The notes under the pieces were generated by a model, which ran no database searches, had not been told where the DNA came from, and saw only the letters and a program-made list of their open reading frames with translations. The position numbers and the translations under genes were made by a program. A DNA stretch of 64,000 nt, from positions 2,170,001 to 2,234,000 of the forward strand of contig JAVHJL010000006.1 in assembly GCA_036971715.1 (NCBI GenBank). Reading direction: 5' to 3'. How positions within the stretch are numbered: the stretch's first letter is position 1; each line of letters starts with the position of its first letter. This document shows positions 35,596 through 48,642 of the stretch, piece after piece. The stretch comes from Arthrobotrys musiformis. Lineage: Eukaryota; Ascomycota; Orbiliomycetes; Orbiliales; Orbiliaceae.

Positions 35596-38337
35596 ATGCC
35601 CGGCCCGTTTCTGGTACCGGCACTGCCGGAATGGCTCCGTGGGGACAAGTTAGTCACAGGGCTTCTTTCCGAACCGTCGCCGAGGGCTAGCTTCGACAAT
35701 AGGAAGTTGAATAAGAAGCTATTTCCCAGTCAGAAGAGGACGATATTTTTGCGTGAGACGGAGCTTTTCGTTGCGCATGGGAAAGACCTCAGGTGCGCAG
35801 ACCTGAAGGACCTTAAAGCTGTTTCGGAGAAAGGAGAACCAAATCCCAATGTGACCTATCAGGTAAGAGTTGGAGATACTCGCTTCTAACAATATAGCTA
35901 GAGTTTGCTGACATGTATAACCCACCAGAGCCTGGAACTGCCGAACCTAGACTTCGAGATTTCCCAATTAGTCAAGGGTCCGGATGGTGAGACTGTGATA
36001 GTTGTCGGAGAGTACGACGTTGGGATTGCGCTTCTACCTGCGCCTGGGGTTATAACTCTAGGAGCCCGATCAAAGATCGCTCTCAAGTAGGTTCTTCTGC
36101 CAAAGCTACAGTAACCACAATCGCCTGCTAACCTAGTTTCTTAGATGTTTCAAACTCGAGCCCACCTCTACACAGGCACCCTCTCGTATCTTAAGGGCCA
36201 TCTTCCATCCTTTGGGCGCTCGACCTTGCGTAGTTGTTCTTACAGAGGATGCTATGATCCAGTAAGCCTGTCGAAACTCCTTGCTAGTAGAACATTGCTG
36301 ATCGTGTAATAGTCTCTACGAAATCGAATTCAACAAAGACGACCCCACTGTTGAGCCTACTGAATCCTTGGACGTAAAGCAGATGCTCGGAATCGACAGG
36401 AATAGTAGCTACCTGATCGATGATATCGAGCCCACTTCGATATGCTTTGGCGGAGTCGGGTCCATCTGGTCCATTTTCACATTGTACATTCTCATGAGAA
36501 ACGGCGAGATTTATTCCTTGTGCCCATTCCTCCCCTCGAAGTGGTAAGCATAATATCTATCCCCTCTCGAATGACAGGTTATCTAACTGTTAAATAGGAT
36601 GCTAGATAGTGATTTCCTCGACGAGCTGAAGTTTGAGCTGCAGGCGCATAAAGAGGTCAGAGATTCGGTGGACACTACAATCCCGGCTGCCGACAGGCAT
36701 AATTCCAAGCAGATTTGCTATTGGATCCATGAGGTATCCCGTTTAATCAGGGTGCAGAACCTTGCGAATGGACACGATGAATTGGATGAGGAACCCGCCG
36801 GCTATATTTTGACAAAGCCAGCCTTGCCCGACCTCACCGCCCCTCTCCTCCAAGGGCCCTACCTACTACAGCCTGCACCGGAGGACAATTTCGACGAGTC
36901 GATTTTCGCCTCAGATATCGTCCGTGTGGGCGCTGCCCAGTACGCCGTTCTCGCTGTTGCGTGGTCCTCCGGCAAAATTGACCTAATGCTGGAGTTTGAA
37001 AGCGTATCACCGAGATGGCACTCAACTTCTTTGAAATACAAGAAGTTTAATGAAAGGACGCCGTATCCGGTTATTTCCGGCTATGAGACGATTAATATCG
37101 CTCTCCCCGAAGCTACCGAAGGCTCCTCTGCGATCTACCCGAGCCTTTCGGCTGACCCTGGCTTCCCGAATACATTGGTATTCAGCCACGGGTATGGGAT
37201 TGAGATCTTGAATCTGGGAGATTGGATGTATAAACTTACATCCGTCATCGACCAAGAAGAAGACGAGAGAGCCATCGAGACGGCTCTGGCCAAGATGGAG
37301 CGAACGGGCGTGACACATGTCATCGGTGGCCTGAAGAACGGGCCGCGATACCCCATCCTAGGGCACGCGATGATATATGATGCATACCTAGGATACGTCC
37401 TTTTCGCGGCCACAACTTCAAAGCCAGTCTTTGCCGGCCTTCGAGGCACCTCAAAATTCAACGCTCATGTTCTCAAGATGAGACAAGAGCAAAGCGATCT
37501 CTCCTCCACGTCGTCGAAACTCACAGCCCGCCCCCCTGTTCAAGCGCCCGTTGCCTCCAACGAAGACGCTATCGCTAATACCGAGCGAAAAATCAAGGAA
37601 TGCCGAGAGCGACTCCTGCTAGCCAAGCAAGTTATTGACTATCGCTTGCTGAACATGGAGATTGTCGTGAGCAATGAACATGCCATGGTCCTCAAAAAGC
37701 TTAAGGAGCTGCTATTTGAGGAGATGGATGCGAGATACGAAAACGCGAAGCAAGTCCACGCCGCAGCCGTGCAGCAGCAGAAACGGTTCCACGAACAGGT
37801 TAATAATATTCGTCGGTTCCAGAGCCAGCTGTCTGAGCGGGAGAAGCAGCAGCAGGACATCCGTGATAAGTTGAGGAGATCTACGGAACGGCAGAAGAAG
37901 TTGACCGATAGGGTCGACGGGGTTTTGTCGAAGTTGTCGACTATCAGTAAGAAGGGAGGATACTCGTCAATGTCACAGGCTGAGCAGGAGTATGTTGAGG
38001 AGATTAATGGCATCGAAAAGATTGTTAAGCAGATCAACGGGAAACAGAAGAAGGTATGCCTTTTACAAACATCTACGCATTTCTCGAAAAAGCGAGATAT
38101 GGTGCTAACACTCTGTGATAGATTACGGAGTTTCTCGGTACGCTTGCCAGAACAACTTCTCTCGCAAACGAGAACCAGCCGGTTAAAGCAAAGCCCAAGG
38201 AGGACCAAGAAGCCCCCGACTCGAACCGTGAGGAACTGTCGAAGATGGTGGCTAAAGAACATCGATTGATAGTTGAAACTCGAAAGAAAGTCGACCATCT
38301 CGAGCAGCAGTTCCAGGAGATCAGGCTGGGCGGTTGA
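35596..38337 (+). CDS. NUP82: Nucleoporin Nup82/Nup88 homologue
   Basis: Exons are 35596-35862, 35929-36086, 36145-36261, 36313-36543, 36598-38053 and 38122-38337; joined, 814 aa. All five introns (66, 58, 51, 54 and 68 nt) have consensus sites, and codons split across introns 2-4 rebuild K, H and W. The N-terminal part (to about residue 500) is beta-strand rich and begins PALPEWLRGDKL, fitting the Nup82 beta-propeller with blocks such as CVVVLTEDAMI and GSIWSIFTLYI. From about residue 525 to the end it is a long heptad-rich coiled coil containing SYSSMSQ-like and EEINGIEKIVKQINGKQKK segments. Nup82/Nup88 sits on the cytoplasmic face of the nuclear pore with Nup159 and Nsp1 and helps mRNA export. 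Assignment rests on this architecture and on motif memory rather than on a search. Confidence 0.85.
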
Positions 38338-39025
38338 GGCATATCGCTTCCTGAACCATGCCGGTTATTATTATTTTCTTACTATTATGCGGTTATTGCA
38401 AGATGTTCGTGATAGGTATCTTGCTATTGAGCGAATGATTGTAACTTCCGTGTTCGAAGCAGACACATTTTCTTCTTTTATTTATTTTTTACCTGTATTA
38501 TAAAGCGCTTCTAATGACGATTATGACGAACATAGTGGAAGAATTAACTAGAAATTGATGGTGGTAAATTTAACGGCTTGATGCCGTTCACGCTGAACCA
38601 TATAAAATATCCTCCCAATGGAAAATTATGTACACGCCAACTCCTGCGGAAGAAATTCAGTAGAGACTAATGACCGCATAACGCTTAATCGAAAAACAGC
38701 AAATATGCTAGATTGCTAGTGAAGGCTTCGCTGATGGAGACAAAGGGAATAAGCGAAAAGGATGATGCCTTCTCCGAAGTTAACAAGCACATATCATCCT
38801 TCCCGGAACGACCCGAAGCAAAACTCAAGCAAAAAAGAAAACTCCAAACTGATTGAAACCAAGAGATGTCGCGATTAAACCTGTGGCGTGATTAGGGTCC
38901 TTCCAAAAAGTTTCCGCCAACGATAGGAATTCGATATCGATAGCATTCTTTTTTTGCCCCTCTCCCAAATTCCGAAGTTTTTAAAAAAAGGAAAATAGAA
39001 ATTAACGTATCACAATCTCCCCACT
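38338..39025. other. Intergenic region between convergent genes
   Basis: 688 bp between the stops of the Nup82 gene and the minus-strand small membrane protein gene. Only AT-rich 3' flank sequence was seen. Confidence 0.5.
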
Positions 39026-39402
39026 TCAGCTTTCGTTCAACTCCACAACGGCCTCTTTACTCCCAACATCCCTCCTTCTCACGCCATTCGTAGGCCCCGG
39101 GCTTGTGTCTGTTGTAGACGATAGATTTGATATCGAGATTGAGGTTTTTCTCACTGGTGTCTGTTTGGAGGATGGGAGGTGGTCTTCGATGAAGCGGAGG
39201 ATGTAGACTAGTGGTTCTAAGAGGAAGAGGATGAAGATTGGGAGGATGCAGAGGAGGCCGAGGGTTATCTATATATGTATTTTTATGATGTTAAGCTAGA
39301 TTACCTTTTAGAAGGGTGATGTTTGGAGAGATGTTTTGGGGGACGTACGAAGAGACGGATTATGATGTAGCGGAGGGTGTCTATGAGGGGGTAGAGGTCC
39401 AT
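39026..39402 (-). CDS. Small two-exon membrane protein
   Basis: Minus-strand exons are 39402-39349 and 39268-39026, joined by an 80-nt intron with donor GTACGT; 98 aa. The first exon reads MDLYPLIDTLRYIIIRLF. The second starts ITLGLLCILPIFILFLLEPL, giving one long or two closely spaced hydrophobic segments in residues about 10-45, then RFIEDHLPSS and a polar Ser/Thr-rich tail ending VELNES. No stop interrupts either exon and the junction is phase 0. Both halves are too short to stand out as single ORFs. A membrane location (ER or another endomembrane) is inferred from hydrophobicity only. I do not recognise a named family, although small single-segment proteins of this design are common in ascomycetes. 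The C-rich codon use on the coding strand of the hydrophobic part supports translation. Confidence 0.7.
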
Positions 39403-41909
39403 TATGATTATTGCCCCGTGCCCGGGGGGGTTGGATTATCGGTATCAGCTGCTTTGAGTAGGTAGGCTAGCTAGATGGGTAGGCGGTTGAGGGAAGAGCG
39501 AACGCTTGTGATTGCGCGTTGTGTCGACGTCGGGAGTTAGTGATTAACGTTGGACTCGTCGGTCGATCCCGCTTTTAAATTCTTTGTGCGCCGACGTCGT
39601 CGATGAAGTAATGGCGGGGTTTGTTAGCTAGTGAAGATTATGGGTTCACGGATATTCTCGATAATGGCGATATACGGTATACAAATGGCTCACGGTAATT
39701 GTATATCGAGGAAGCCTTTCGTTCCAGGTCAACAGTATAGTATAGTTTTGAAGAGATCGATAATCAAATGGGATTCTTGAAATTCTTTTTAAAATATATT
39801 TTTCTTCTAGAGTATGGATTTTGCCCCCCCTTTTGTTCGTAATCATGTATTTTTATATCGTGATTGTCTCGATACTAGGAAAGAAAATTAATGAAACGGC
39901 CGGCCGCGCCGAATGGGTATGCTCCCGATGCCGATGCCGATACCGAGATCCAAGGGTTGGCCATGGGAAAGGTCGTGCAGGTCGACATTTTGTGCTTGGC
40001 TAAGAATAGCAGCCCTCAACCGAGCCTCACGAGTCCACGTATGGCCAAGGAAGTACCTAGTTCATGCCGGTTCACATGCAAGCAAGCTTACACTGACATA
40101 CATACACGGACAAGAAAATGCTTGCTTGTGCGAAGGTTCGAGTCGAGTCAGTCCGATCAAAATTTGCTGGGAGACTTATAGCCTATTATACACAAGATAG
40201 CTTAACCTGTATTAAATTTTTTAGGCTATCGATGCGAATACTTCTCAAGTTATCTTGTCGATAACAATTTCCAGTCCGATAGGAGAGGTATTGTGCACGA
40301 TCCACCTTCTGAATAGTGGATAGAGCGATGAGCGTACGCAGGGGCAACGACAATGATGGCCCCTCGTTCTTGTTTTCTTGCGGGAATTAATATTTTTCTG
40401 ACGAGATGCGATGCCCATGGGGTGGTATGTACTATGTATGTCAGTAAGTGAGTAAGTATGTACGATGTAGGTGAGATGAGGTAAGTCGGTATGTGCAATG
40501 CATCTTTGGAGGTCGGTAGGACGAGGTTTAGTTGAAGCCTGAGCTTATGGGAATGAGGGTACCTGCTGCGTATATATCACCGGAGGCCGCGCACCGACTG
40601 CCGGGCTTTTGGCGGACCAATTCAACGGCCAAAAAAAGAAAGAAGGAAATACGAATCGCAATTTAGGACAAAAGGAAGCGAGCGACGGGGTCAATTGATT
40701 AAGTAATGGAGAGTTGAGATGAATCAAATTGACTTGAAGCCAACTCCGGTCACCGGGGTTCTTCGTAACTATCTGGATCGAGTGGGTCCAGCCTGTGTAT
40801 TTCATCTTTGTGTGCGTGCGGCAAGGGACCGGACGCAGATAAAGGGCGAGAAGCAGCCAATGAGACCGGGCGGATTGACTGGCTTGACTGCAGGAATGCA
40901 TCAGTCGAACAGACCCGCTCTGCAGAGTCAGCTAGCAGCTTGACAACAGCCTTTGAGCTGTTGGTGCTTGTTTCGTGGGCCGGAGAGCGTCCACCGAAGC
41001 CCTTTTTGCAGGGGTCCTTGCACTACTTACATACAAGCAGGCAGGCATACGATGGTATCAGAGAAAAAAAGAAGGGACAGGGACGCCAGAACGAGCTCAA
41101 CAAAACATGCTCGTATGGGATAATTCTCGCCGGCCTCGCTCGATCGCGGGTCCGAATGATATCAATTGCAATTACCTGATGGGGTCGCGAGGGCTCGGGA
41201 GCTAGATAGCGAGCTTAGTATATATATGTCGCGAGGGCCCGCTGGGGGACTTCACCTGGCTGATGTGATTCTTCCTCCCAAGTACCCAATTACCTACCTT
41301 CTTACTTCCCTGTTCCGATAAAATCTTCAATTGCCCGCGAGGTTCTAGTCTGGAATTCAATTTCCAATCTTGTCCAGTGTAAGTTATATTGTCGTTGTTC
41401 TTGTCATTGTCACCGTCTACCGGCCCATAGAAAGAAAGGAAGAAAGCTAGCGACTGTCGGCTGCGCTTTTTTTTTTTTTTTTTTTTTCTCCCTTCCGTGT
41501 CCCTGTAACACCACCAGCACACCACAATAACTGCTACCTGCAGCATAGACTTACCCAGCTCGAGCATCCATTAGGTACACACAACAGAACGGACAGTGCA
41601 GCGATCGCGCCCAGCTTTGTGTCTTTCGAGCTAAGCTACCAGCTACCAGCAGCTAATAGCTAACTAGCGGCCTCCCTGCACGTAAACTACCAGCTAGCCA
41701 GGAGCCTTGATACCCTTTTTTTTCTCCTTCTCCTTCTCCTTCTCTTTCTCTATTTAATTGATACCCTTCCCGTTGCAATTCCTCCTTTTTCTTCTTCTCT
41801 CTTTCGGAAAACCAATTCGCTCTTCCTAAGTTCCTAGTCGGGATTTTCGAAATTATCTGCATCTCCCAGTTACTTTAGAAATCAAAAAGTACCCATAAAA
41901 ATCATAATC
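39403..41909. other. Intergenic region and HMG-CoA synthase promoter
   Basis: 2.5 kb without a supported gene. It holds a poly-T run near 41468-41487 on the + strand, GTATG/GTAAG-type short repeats near 40430-40490, and a C/T-rich leader from about 41700 to 41860 right before the HMG-CoA synthase ATG. I could not find a convincing sterol-response element. Confidence 0.5.
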
Positions 41910-43561
41910 ATGGCTTCCAGACCACAAAACATTGGCATCAAGGCCATTGAAATCTACTTCCCGACCCAGGTTAGTGACCCTTTCTGTTCCCTTCAGCTTT
42001 TTTCGATTCCAATACCGCCTCAAGGGGTCGGTGGTGGTGGTAGTGGTAGTGGTAGCTGGTGGGAGATCAATCGAGCTAGGAACTGACCTGTCTATACTCT
42101 ACAGTGCGTCGACCAAGCTGAACTCGAGAAGTTCGATGGAGTCAGCACCGGAAAATACACCATCGGTCTCGGCCAGACCAAGATGGCCTTCTGTGATGAC
42201 AGAGAAGGTACTGCTAGCTTTTATCCTCTATCTTGACGGCTTCAGCATTCTAACCTGGCTTGAAATTCTCGTAGACATCTACTCCCTCGCTTTGACCGTC
42301 ACAAAATCCCTCCTTGAGAAGTACGACATCGATCCTACATCCATTGGCCGTCTCGAGGTCGGAACGGAGACTCTGCTGGACAAGTCGAAATCCGTCAAGT
42401 CTGTCCTCATGCAGCTTTTCGCTCCATCTGGCAATACCAACATTGAGGGTATCGATACCGTCAATGCTTGTTACGGTGGAACAAACGCGCTCTTCAATGC
42501 CATTAACTGGGTCGAATCCTCCGCCTGGGATGGTAGAAACGCCATTGTCATCGCCGGTGACATCGCTTTGTACAAGAAGGGTGCCGCCAGACCTACCGGT
42601 GGTGCAGGTGCCGTCGCCATGCTCGTCGGACCAGATGCCAAGTTGGTCTTGGAGCCAGGAAAGCGTGGATCTTACATGTCCCACGCCTACGACTTCTACA
42701 AGCCTGATTTCCACAGCGAGTACCCATACGTCGATGGTCACTTCTCCCTACGATGCTACACCGAAGCCGTCGATGCCTGCTACAAGGCCTACAACAAGCG
42801 AGAGGATACTTTGAAGGCCTCGGCTGAGGCTCCAGCTGCTAATGGCAATGGAGTCCACTCTGCTGCCAAAGAAGGTATCGACAGATTCGACTACATGTGC
42901 TTCCACGCTCCAACCTGCAAGCTCGTCACAAAATCCTACGCTCGTCTGTTGTACAACGACTTCTTGGTCAACTCCACCAGCGAAGCCTTCTCAGAAATCC
43001 CAGCTGAATTGCGGGATTTGAACTACGAGCAATCGCTCACCGACAGGAACATTGAAAAGGCCTTCATGGGACTGTCCAAGAAGCGATTCACCGAGCGTGT
43101 CAACCCTGCCTTGGAGGGACCAACCAACTGCGGTAACATGTACTGCGCTAGCTTGTACTGCGGGTTGGTTAGTTTGATTGCCAACAAGGGTGGTGAGCAG
43201 CTCGATGGAAAGAGAGTTGGTATGTTCAGCTATGGTAGCGGTCTCGCCAGCAGCTTGTTCAGCATCCGTGCCCGCGAGGGCACCCAAGAGTTGAAGGAGA
43301 AGCTTAACTTCCACGAGAGGTTGGCTGCCAGACGGATTGTTGATCCTTCTGTTTACGACGAGGTATGTCTCATTTCCCCATGGTCTCATATATAAAAAAT
43401 TGATGCTAACGTACTTCATTTAGACTATGCTCCTCCGTGAGAAGGCTCACCAGAAGAAGGATTTCTCTCCAGAAGGACCCATCGATACCCTCGAGAGCAA
43501 AGCTTACTACCTCGTCAAGGTCGACGATATGTTCCGACGTGAATATGCTCGCAAAGAGTAA
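41910..43561 (+). CDS. ERG13: Hydroxymethylglutaryl-CoA synthase
   Basis: Exons are 41910-41969, 42105-42207, 42275-43362 and 43424-43561; joined, 462 aa, the usual length for the eukaryotic enzyme. Introns are 135, 67 and 61 nt. The protein opens MASRPQNIGIKAIEIYFPTQ. Catalytic residues visible are Glu86 in RLEVGTETLLDKSKS, Cys120 in NACYGGTNALFN and His265 in CFHAPTCKLV. The C-terminal blocks NCGNMYCASLYCGL and FSYGSGLASSLFS are conserved. The enzyme condenses acetyl-CoA with acetoacetyl-CoA to HMG-CoA in the cytosol, the step before HMG-CoA reductase in the mevalonate/ergosterol pathway. There is no mitochondrial presequence, so it is the cytosolic type. Codon use is more C-ending than in its neighbours, fitting a highly expressed gene. 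Confidence 0.97.
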
Positions 43562-45125
43562 AACATTCCGCCATGCCTTAAAAAAAAAAAAAGAATAATA
43601 ACGAATTCGATTCACATCGGCCTTTTTCAATATTTTTAATCGGGCCCCATTTTTGGTTTCTTGTTTCTTTCCTTCCCACGGCGTCCATGATTATGATTTG
43701 AGACGGCATTTTCTAGAATCATTTTTTTAAAACACTTTTTTTTGTAACACTATTACTATTACTACGGGCATTCACGGGTTTTTCTTATTAACGAATAAAC
43801 TTTTAGTATCCGGGAGTTTTTTGGAGGAGGAGGAGGAAAGGGGGGAGAGGAGGATCTAGTGGACCCGGCTAGATAGATAGACGCATCGTGCACAATTGCG
43901 CTGCATTTTGCTTCGAATCGTTGCATACAATAGAGACATTCTACAGATTTCTCATTGAATGAGTGGCTCCATACTTCTTACTGCTAATCTTACCTGCTTT
44001 TGGGGACGTAAATGCGTAAATTGTTTGGTGACATCACTGATCTTCCTCTCGTTTCTTTGATTTTCCACGAGAGTCCCGACGGTAGATCTATAGACGATCT
44101 GGCCACGGGTGTCGTGTAGCATGTAGCTATAGTCACGACGGGGCATTCCGATCGCTCACTAGCCCCGTGTGTGGCGTGGGTATAAACCGACAATTGGTTA
44201 TGTAACGTGGCGCAAACAGATGTCAACCCAACGCGACTGTGGGGAAAGGCAAAGCAGGAATCGAGCAAGGGCAGCTGGTACGTGTATCTGACATCATTTG
44301 CACTGCATTGTTTGAGAAACCTTTTTTACTGTGTCTTTGTTTTTCTTTGATGAACACAACAAGCTTCCACTTCGGCCTGCGGGATTGATTGCATATTGAT
44401 GGAGGGGCGCTAGAGGTGGTCAATTGTCATCGGCCTAGATTTCTAGCACGGTCAAAGAAAGCTAACGGGTATATCGTAATTGATGGCGTAACTTGACTTG
44501 TCCGGCGAGAATCGAGAGTACATAAAAAGGATCCAAGTCCGAGCGCCGTCTGCTATATTGATAGATCCATAGGCCCTGATATACCCGGCACTCGATAATC
44601 AATAATCTGGAACTTCTTCAATTCGTGCTTCATTATCATATCTCCGTTTGAGTTCTTCGAACGGTGGAGCCAGTGCAACTCCTCTAGCTCTCGATACCCC
44701 CCCTCCCTAAGTCTGAATACCTCTTGGACTCCGCAAACGTTCACCCCATCCTTAAAACACAGCATCACGACATCCAAAAAATCCATTCCGGTTCTTAAAT
44801 AATACCCAGAACTTCCCTTGATCGAAGAGTTTTTTCTTCTTCCCTCCCATATTGTTCTTTGAGCGCTGGCGATTCCTATTCGAGGTGGATATTACATCAT
44901 TACGACGTACATCTGATCAATCACATCCTCCAGCAAACGAAACGACACAACTTATTTGTTATTCCTGCTTTAAAGCAACATTTCTTGTTCTCCTTTGCTA
45001 TTGTTGTTCCATCTCTTAAAGGACCAAAAGCATCAACAATAATCTCGAGATTTTTTCTTTCATACCCCGTCTACTGTTACCACCCCTCTACAGTCTTTGC
45101 ATCATCGAGAAATACATCTGCAGTC
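43562..45125. other. Intergenic region and leader of the Ish1-like gene
   Basis: 1.56 kb with a T-rich 3' flank after HMG-CoA synthase, a GGAGGA run near 43825-43855, and a C/T-rich leader before 45126. A 77-codon minus-strand ORF (44553-44786) is open but has no supporting evidence. Confidence 0.5.
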
Positions 45126-47112
45126 ATGAAGGTCACCGTCTTAGTGCTCTCGTTAGCACTCTTCTCTGAAAGTACTCTTGCCGCTTGGGGCTTGAGCAAG
45201 CATCGTAAGTGCTCCTGAGGCTCTATATATATTCGTGAGGTTTGGTTGCAACTGAGTCGGTGGTGGCTAATTGGGATTCCCAAGTTTACAATAAATGGCA
45301 CGAAACCGAACTTGAGCGATGGCTCTCTGACCACAATGTTCCCTACCCTACCCCGGCTGACCGTAAGGACCTCGAAAACTTGGTCAAGGACAACTGGGAA
45401 GGGTATGTCGTCACTCCGTATGAGCGATGGGATACTCAACAACAAATCGACTGGCTCAAGCAAAAAGGAGTCGAGGTCAACCAAAAGGAAGCTGAAAATG
45501 CGGATTGGTTGAGGAAGCAGATTCAGGCCAAGTGGTATGAAGCTGAAGCTGTTGCCGAAGACAACTATGGAGATGTTAAATCTTGGTTGTTTGAGACGTG
45601 AGTTTACCCCCAAATTACATCATATGCATTTTCTAGATATTAGAAAGCTTAAAGCGGGAGGTTATTGTTTTGTGTGACTGACGATCTTGGATGACGATAT
45701 ATAGATGGACTGATTCCCAACTCAAGTCGTTCCTCGACTATCACAACATTCCGAGCCCAAAGCCGCGAACTCGTGACAGCCTCTTGTCCACTGCTCGCGC
45801 CAACTACGCCACTATCGCCCAGAAGGCTGATGAAACTGCGGCGTATCCTGGCGACTGGGTCTTTTCGCAATGGTCTGATAGTGACTTGAAGAAATGGCTC
45901 GATGAGCATGGTTACTACGTTTACCAAGGAAGCAAACGCAATGAACTCATTGCTGCTGTCCGACGCAACTCCCGTCAAGCTGGTTTGAAGACTCAGGACA
46001 TCAAAGACACCGTGGCCCAGAATATATTCAATTCCTGGTCTGACAGTGAACTCAAGTCCTGGCTCGACAAGAACGGTATTAAGGCCCCACAAAATGGCAA
46101 GCGTGATGAGATTGTTGCTCTTGCCCGCCGAAATATTGCCAGTCTTACCGGTGATACTTTCTCTGCCTCGGTCACTTCTGCCTACAAAGCTTATGGTTCG
46201 GCTACTGGTTCCTTGGGAGCTCGTATAACCGCGGCTACTGATGCTGCTGCTGCTTCTGCGAAGTCCGCCGCGAGCGCTGCCAGTAGTGTTGTTGCCGATT
46301 ACTCTGCTTCAGCTACTGATGCCGCTTACGACTATGCTATTGGAGCCCGTGACAATATCTACGACGGTGTTACTGGCACTTACCACAGCGCTGCTGATAA
46401 TGTTCTTGAGACTTGGTCTGAGAGTCGTCTTAAGGCTTATCTTGATGCTCGTGGTGTTCCTGTTCCGCAGACTGGTAAGAAAGACGAATTGGTTGCTCTT
46501 GCCCGTTTGCACAAGTACAAGGCTGCCCGTGGCTATAACGCATGGACTTTTGACACCTGGACTGTCGACAATTTGAAGTATGCACACCCATCCATTCTCT
46601 TCTGTAGTGGTTTCTTGAAAGCTTGCTAACCGTTGTATCGTAGGACATGGCTTCAAGGCCAGGGACAGGTCGTTTCAGACGGAGCTACTCACTCTCGTGA
46701 CGAACTCGTTGCATCTGCCCAAGCTGCCTACGCCTCTGCTTCATCCGCCGGCGGAGAGGCTTACGCCACTGTTACTTCCGCTCTCGCCCAAGCAACTGAC
46801 TACGTCAAGGATAACACCTTCGAAACCTGGTCTGACAGTGAATTGAAGGCTTACCTAGACTCGTATGGCGTTCGTACTTACCAAGGCTCTAACAAGAATG
46901 AACTTATTGCCCGAGCCCGTCGATGCCGAAAGATCTTTGAGAGCGGATGGAGAGAGGAGACTGCTTTCGAGAAGTTCCAGAGGCTAGGATGGAATGCCTG
47001 GGGTAATGCCATGTATTATATCGGTGTTGGCAAGGGGAAGGCTGATGTCTACGCTAACGAGGCTGCTGGAGCAGCAAAGAGGGCTGCTAGTGCTGTCAAG
47101 GAGGAGTTGTAA
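45126..47112 (+). CDS. Ish1/Msc1-type stress protein with eight repeats
   Basis: Exons are 45126-45204, 45285-45597, 45705-46577 and 46644-47112; joined, 577 aa. The first acceptor is set at 45283-45284 because it follows a GCTAAT branch site and gives SKHLYNKWHETELERWLSDH; a 35-nt alternative intron seems too short. A signal peptide (MKVTVLVLSLALF...) ends around LAAW. Eight Ish1 repeats of the form W-x(4)-L-K-x-[WYF]-L begin at Trp 31, 75, 132, 187, 242, 368, 416 and 484, several with a [KR]xELIAxAR tail. Residues about 280-364, between repeats 5 and 6, are an Ala/Ser-rich linker. In fission yeast Ish1 is a stress-induced nuclear-envelope protein and in budding yeast Msc1 affects meiotic recombination; the repeat is a helical, SAP/LEM-like fold. 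Entry into the ER or nuclear envelope lumen is inferred from the signal peptide. Confidence 0.92.
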
Positions 47113-48642
47113 TCACTTACACGCGCACGAGGTCTTCTTTTTATCGTGTCTTACTTCGCTGGTCCCCATGGGGTTTTTGCTACTACTAAAAGAAAGATTG
47201 GACTGGGCCTGTTTTTCTTTTTTGTACTTTTACTCTTTCTCTGCTTTGTTTTAAGGGAACGAGACAACGGGTTGTACTAGGGGAACTGCGAACTATTGTT
47301 CTATTCGCATTGCTTTCCTCTTTTTCTTTTAGTATGGTCTTGCTTTTTTTTTCTTTTGTTCTTTTCTATTCAGGTCTAACTATCTCTAAACCTTCTTCAC
47401 GTCCCGCTTCCCAACTCAGACACTCGCGATTTCCTGTTGTATTTTACTCTCTAAACCAAACACCCTCGGGCATCCCACATCCCACATCCCATACCGTTCA
47501 GCGAAAATAACAAAATGTATTAAAAAGTATTCCGAAGTCCCTGCAGGCTAATACTCCCCTTTCCGAACTGAAAAAAGTAAATTTACTCAAAACCACCACC
47601 GTGCCCTCCGCATTATTTTCTTTCCCTTTTTCGTGGACTAGGTATTATGGAAGCATGTGACAAAACTTCGGGGATCCGGGGGAAATTTAGACTATGAGGG
47701 TTTGGTCGAACGTAGACCACTAACTTCTGATTCTAGAACCCGTTTGGCCGGTTTAACCCCCAAACATGCAACAATCCCGCGCTGCATCTACTTGACGAGA
47801 AAAATACGGCTAGCAATAGCGAGCTGCAGTTGGAACAGGGACATAGGTCGGAATTAACCTAGAATGAGTTCCAACCCAAGATAAAAAGTACCGAAGGAGG
47901 TAAACGCATAGCGAAAGAAAGGGAAAAATGGAAAGCCAAAAAAACCTGATTTGGTAATTTCACACCCCCCACCATTTTACCCGGTAATCATTCCCTTAGC
48001 AGATAAGGCTGGTTAGGCGTTATACGTTAACATTCGCTGATCGAATTTTTAACGTTTGTGGGAAAAGATGGGGTGGGTGCAGGTCAGGTACTGGGTTATA
48101 CGTTTTTTTAGTTTTGTTTCTTTATAGTGTTATCGCCGCTTGGATTATGATTTACGATAAAATGCCGGGATGGTGGAAGGGAACAAAAAGCATGACATCA
48201 TCCGTTTTTAGGATGTTATCATTATCAGCTGAACAAAATAGCGGGATTGCCCTTTCTTTTATAAGTGGTTTGGAAAGGGTAATGCGGGGAGGGGGATGTT
48301 AATACGGAAAGTTGCTCATGGTGAAGCACATGTTATAATCTTGCTCCGGACTTACCCTTTTTCCATTTCTTTCTTCCCTTCCTTCTATTACACCCCACCC
48401 CGCATTTTCGGAACCTTTTTTTATTTATATCGAAGATCTTCTTTTCTATAAGTGTTACGGAGAAACCGAGGGTTTATTTTTCTTTCAATTCTTTTTCTGT
48501 GCCAATTGTCGGATAAAGAACACCTGTGGACGGGTTTTCTGTGCTACCCACCTGCATCTATACCTCTTCTAAGATTCTTTTATATCACCAAAGATTTCCC
48601 CAAGTCTTACACTCCATTAAACCACCCAGTCTACAAATAACA
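47113..48642. other. Intergenic region
   Basis: 1.5 kb with a T-rich 3' flank, then mixed sequence. Short ORFs here are isolated and lack coding character. C/T-rich sequence and a C-rich leader precede the ATG at 48643. Confidence 0.5.

Noticed and set aside
42250..42741. 163-codon antisense ORF over HMG-CoA synthase
   Set aside because: It is a shadow produced by biased codon use of the sense gene.
44553..44786. 77-codon minus-strand ORF starting MDFLDVVMLCFKDG
   Set aside because: It is open and somewhat protein-like, but has no motif, no neighbour support and a length expected by chance.
45205..45239. 35-nt first intron in the Ish1-like gene
   Set aside because: Too short, and the acceptor at 45283-45284 after a CTAAT branch site gives the family N-terminus YNKWHETELERW.
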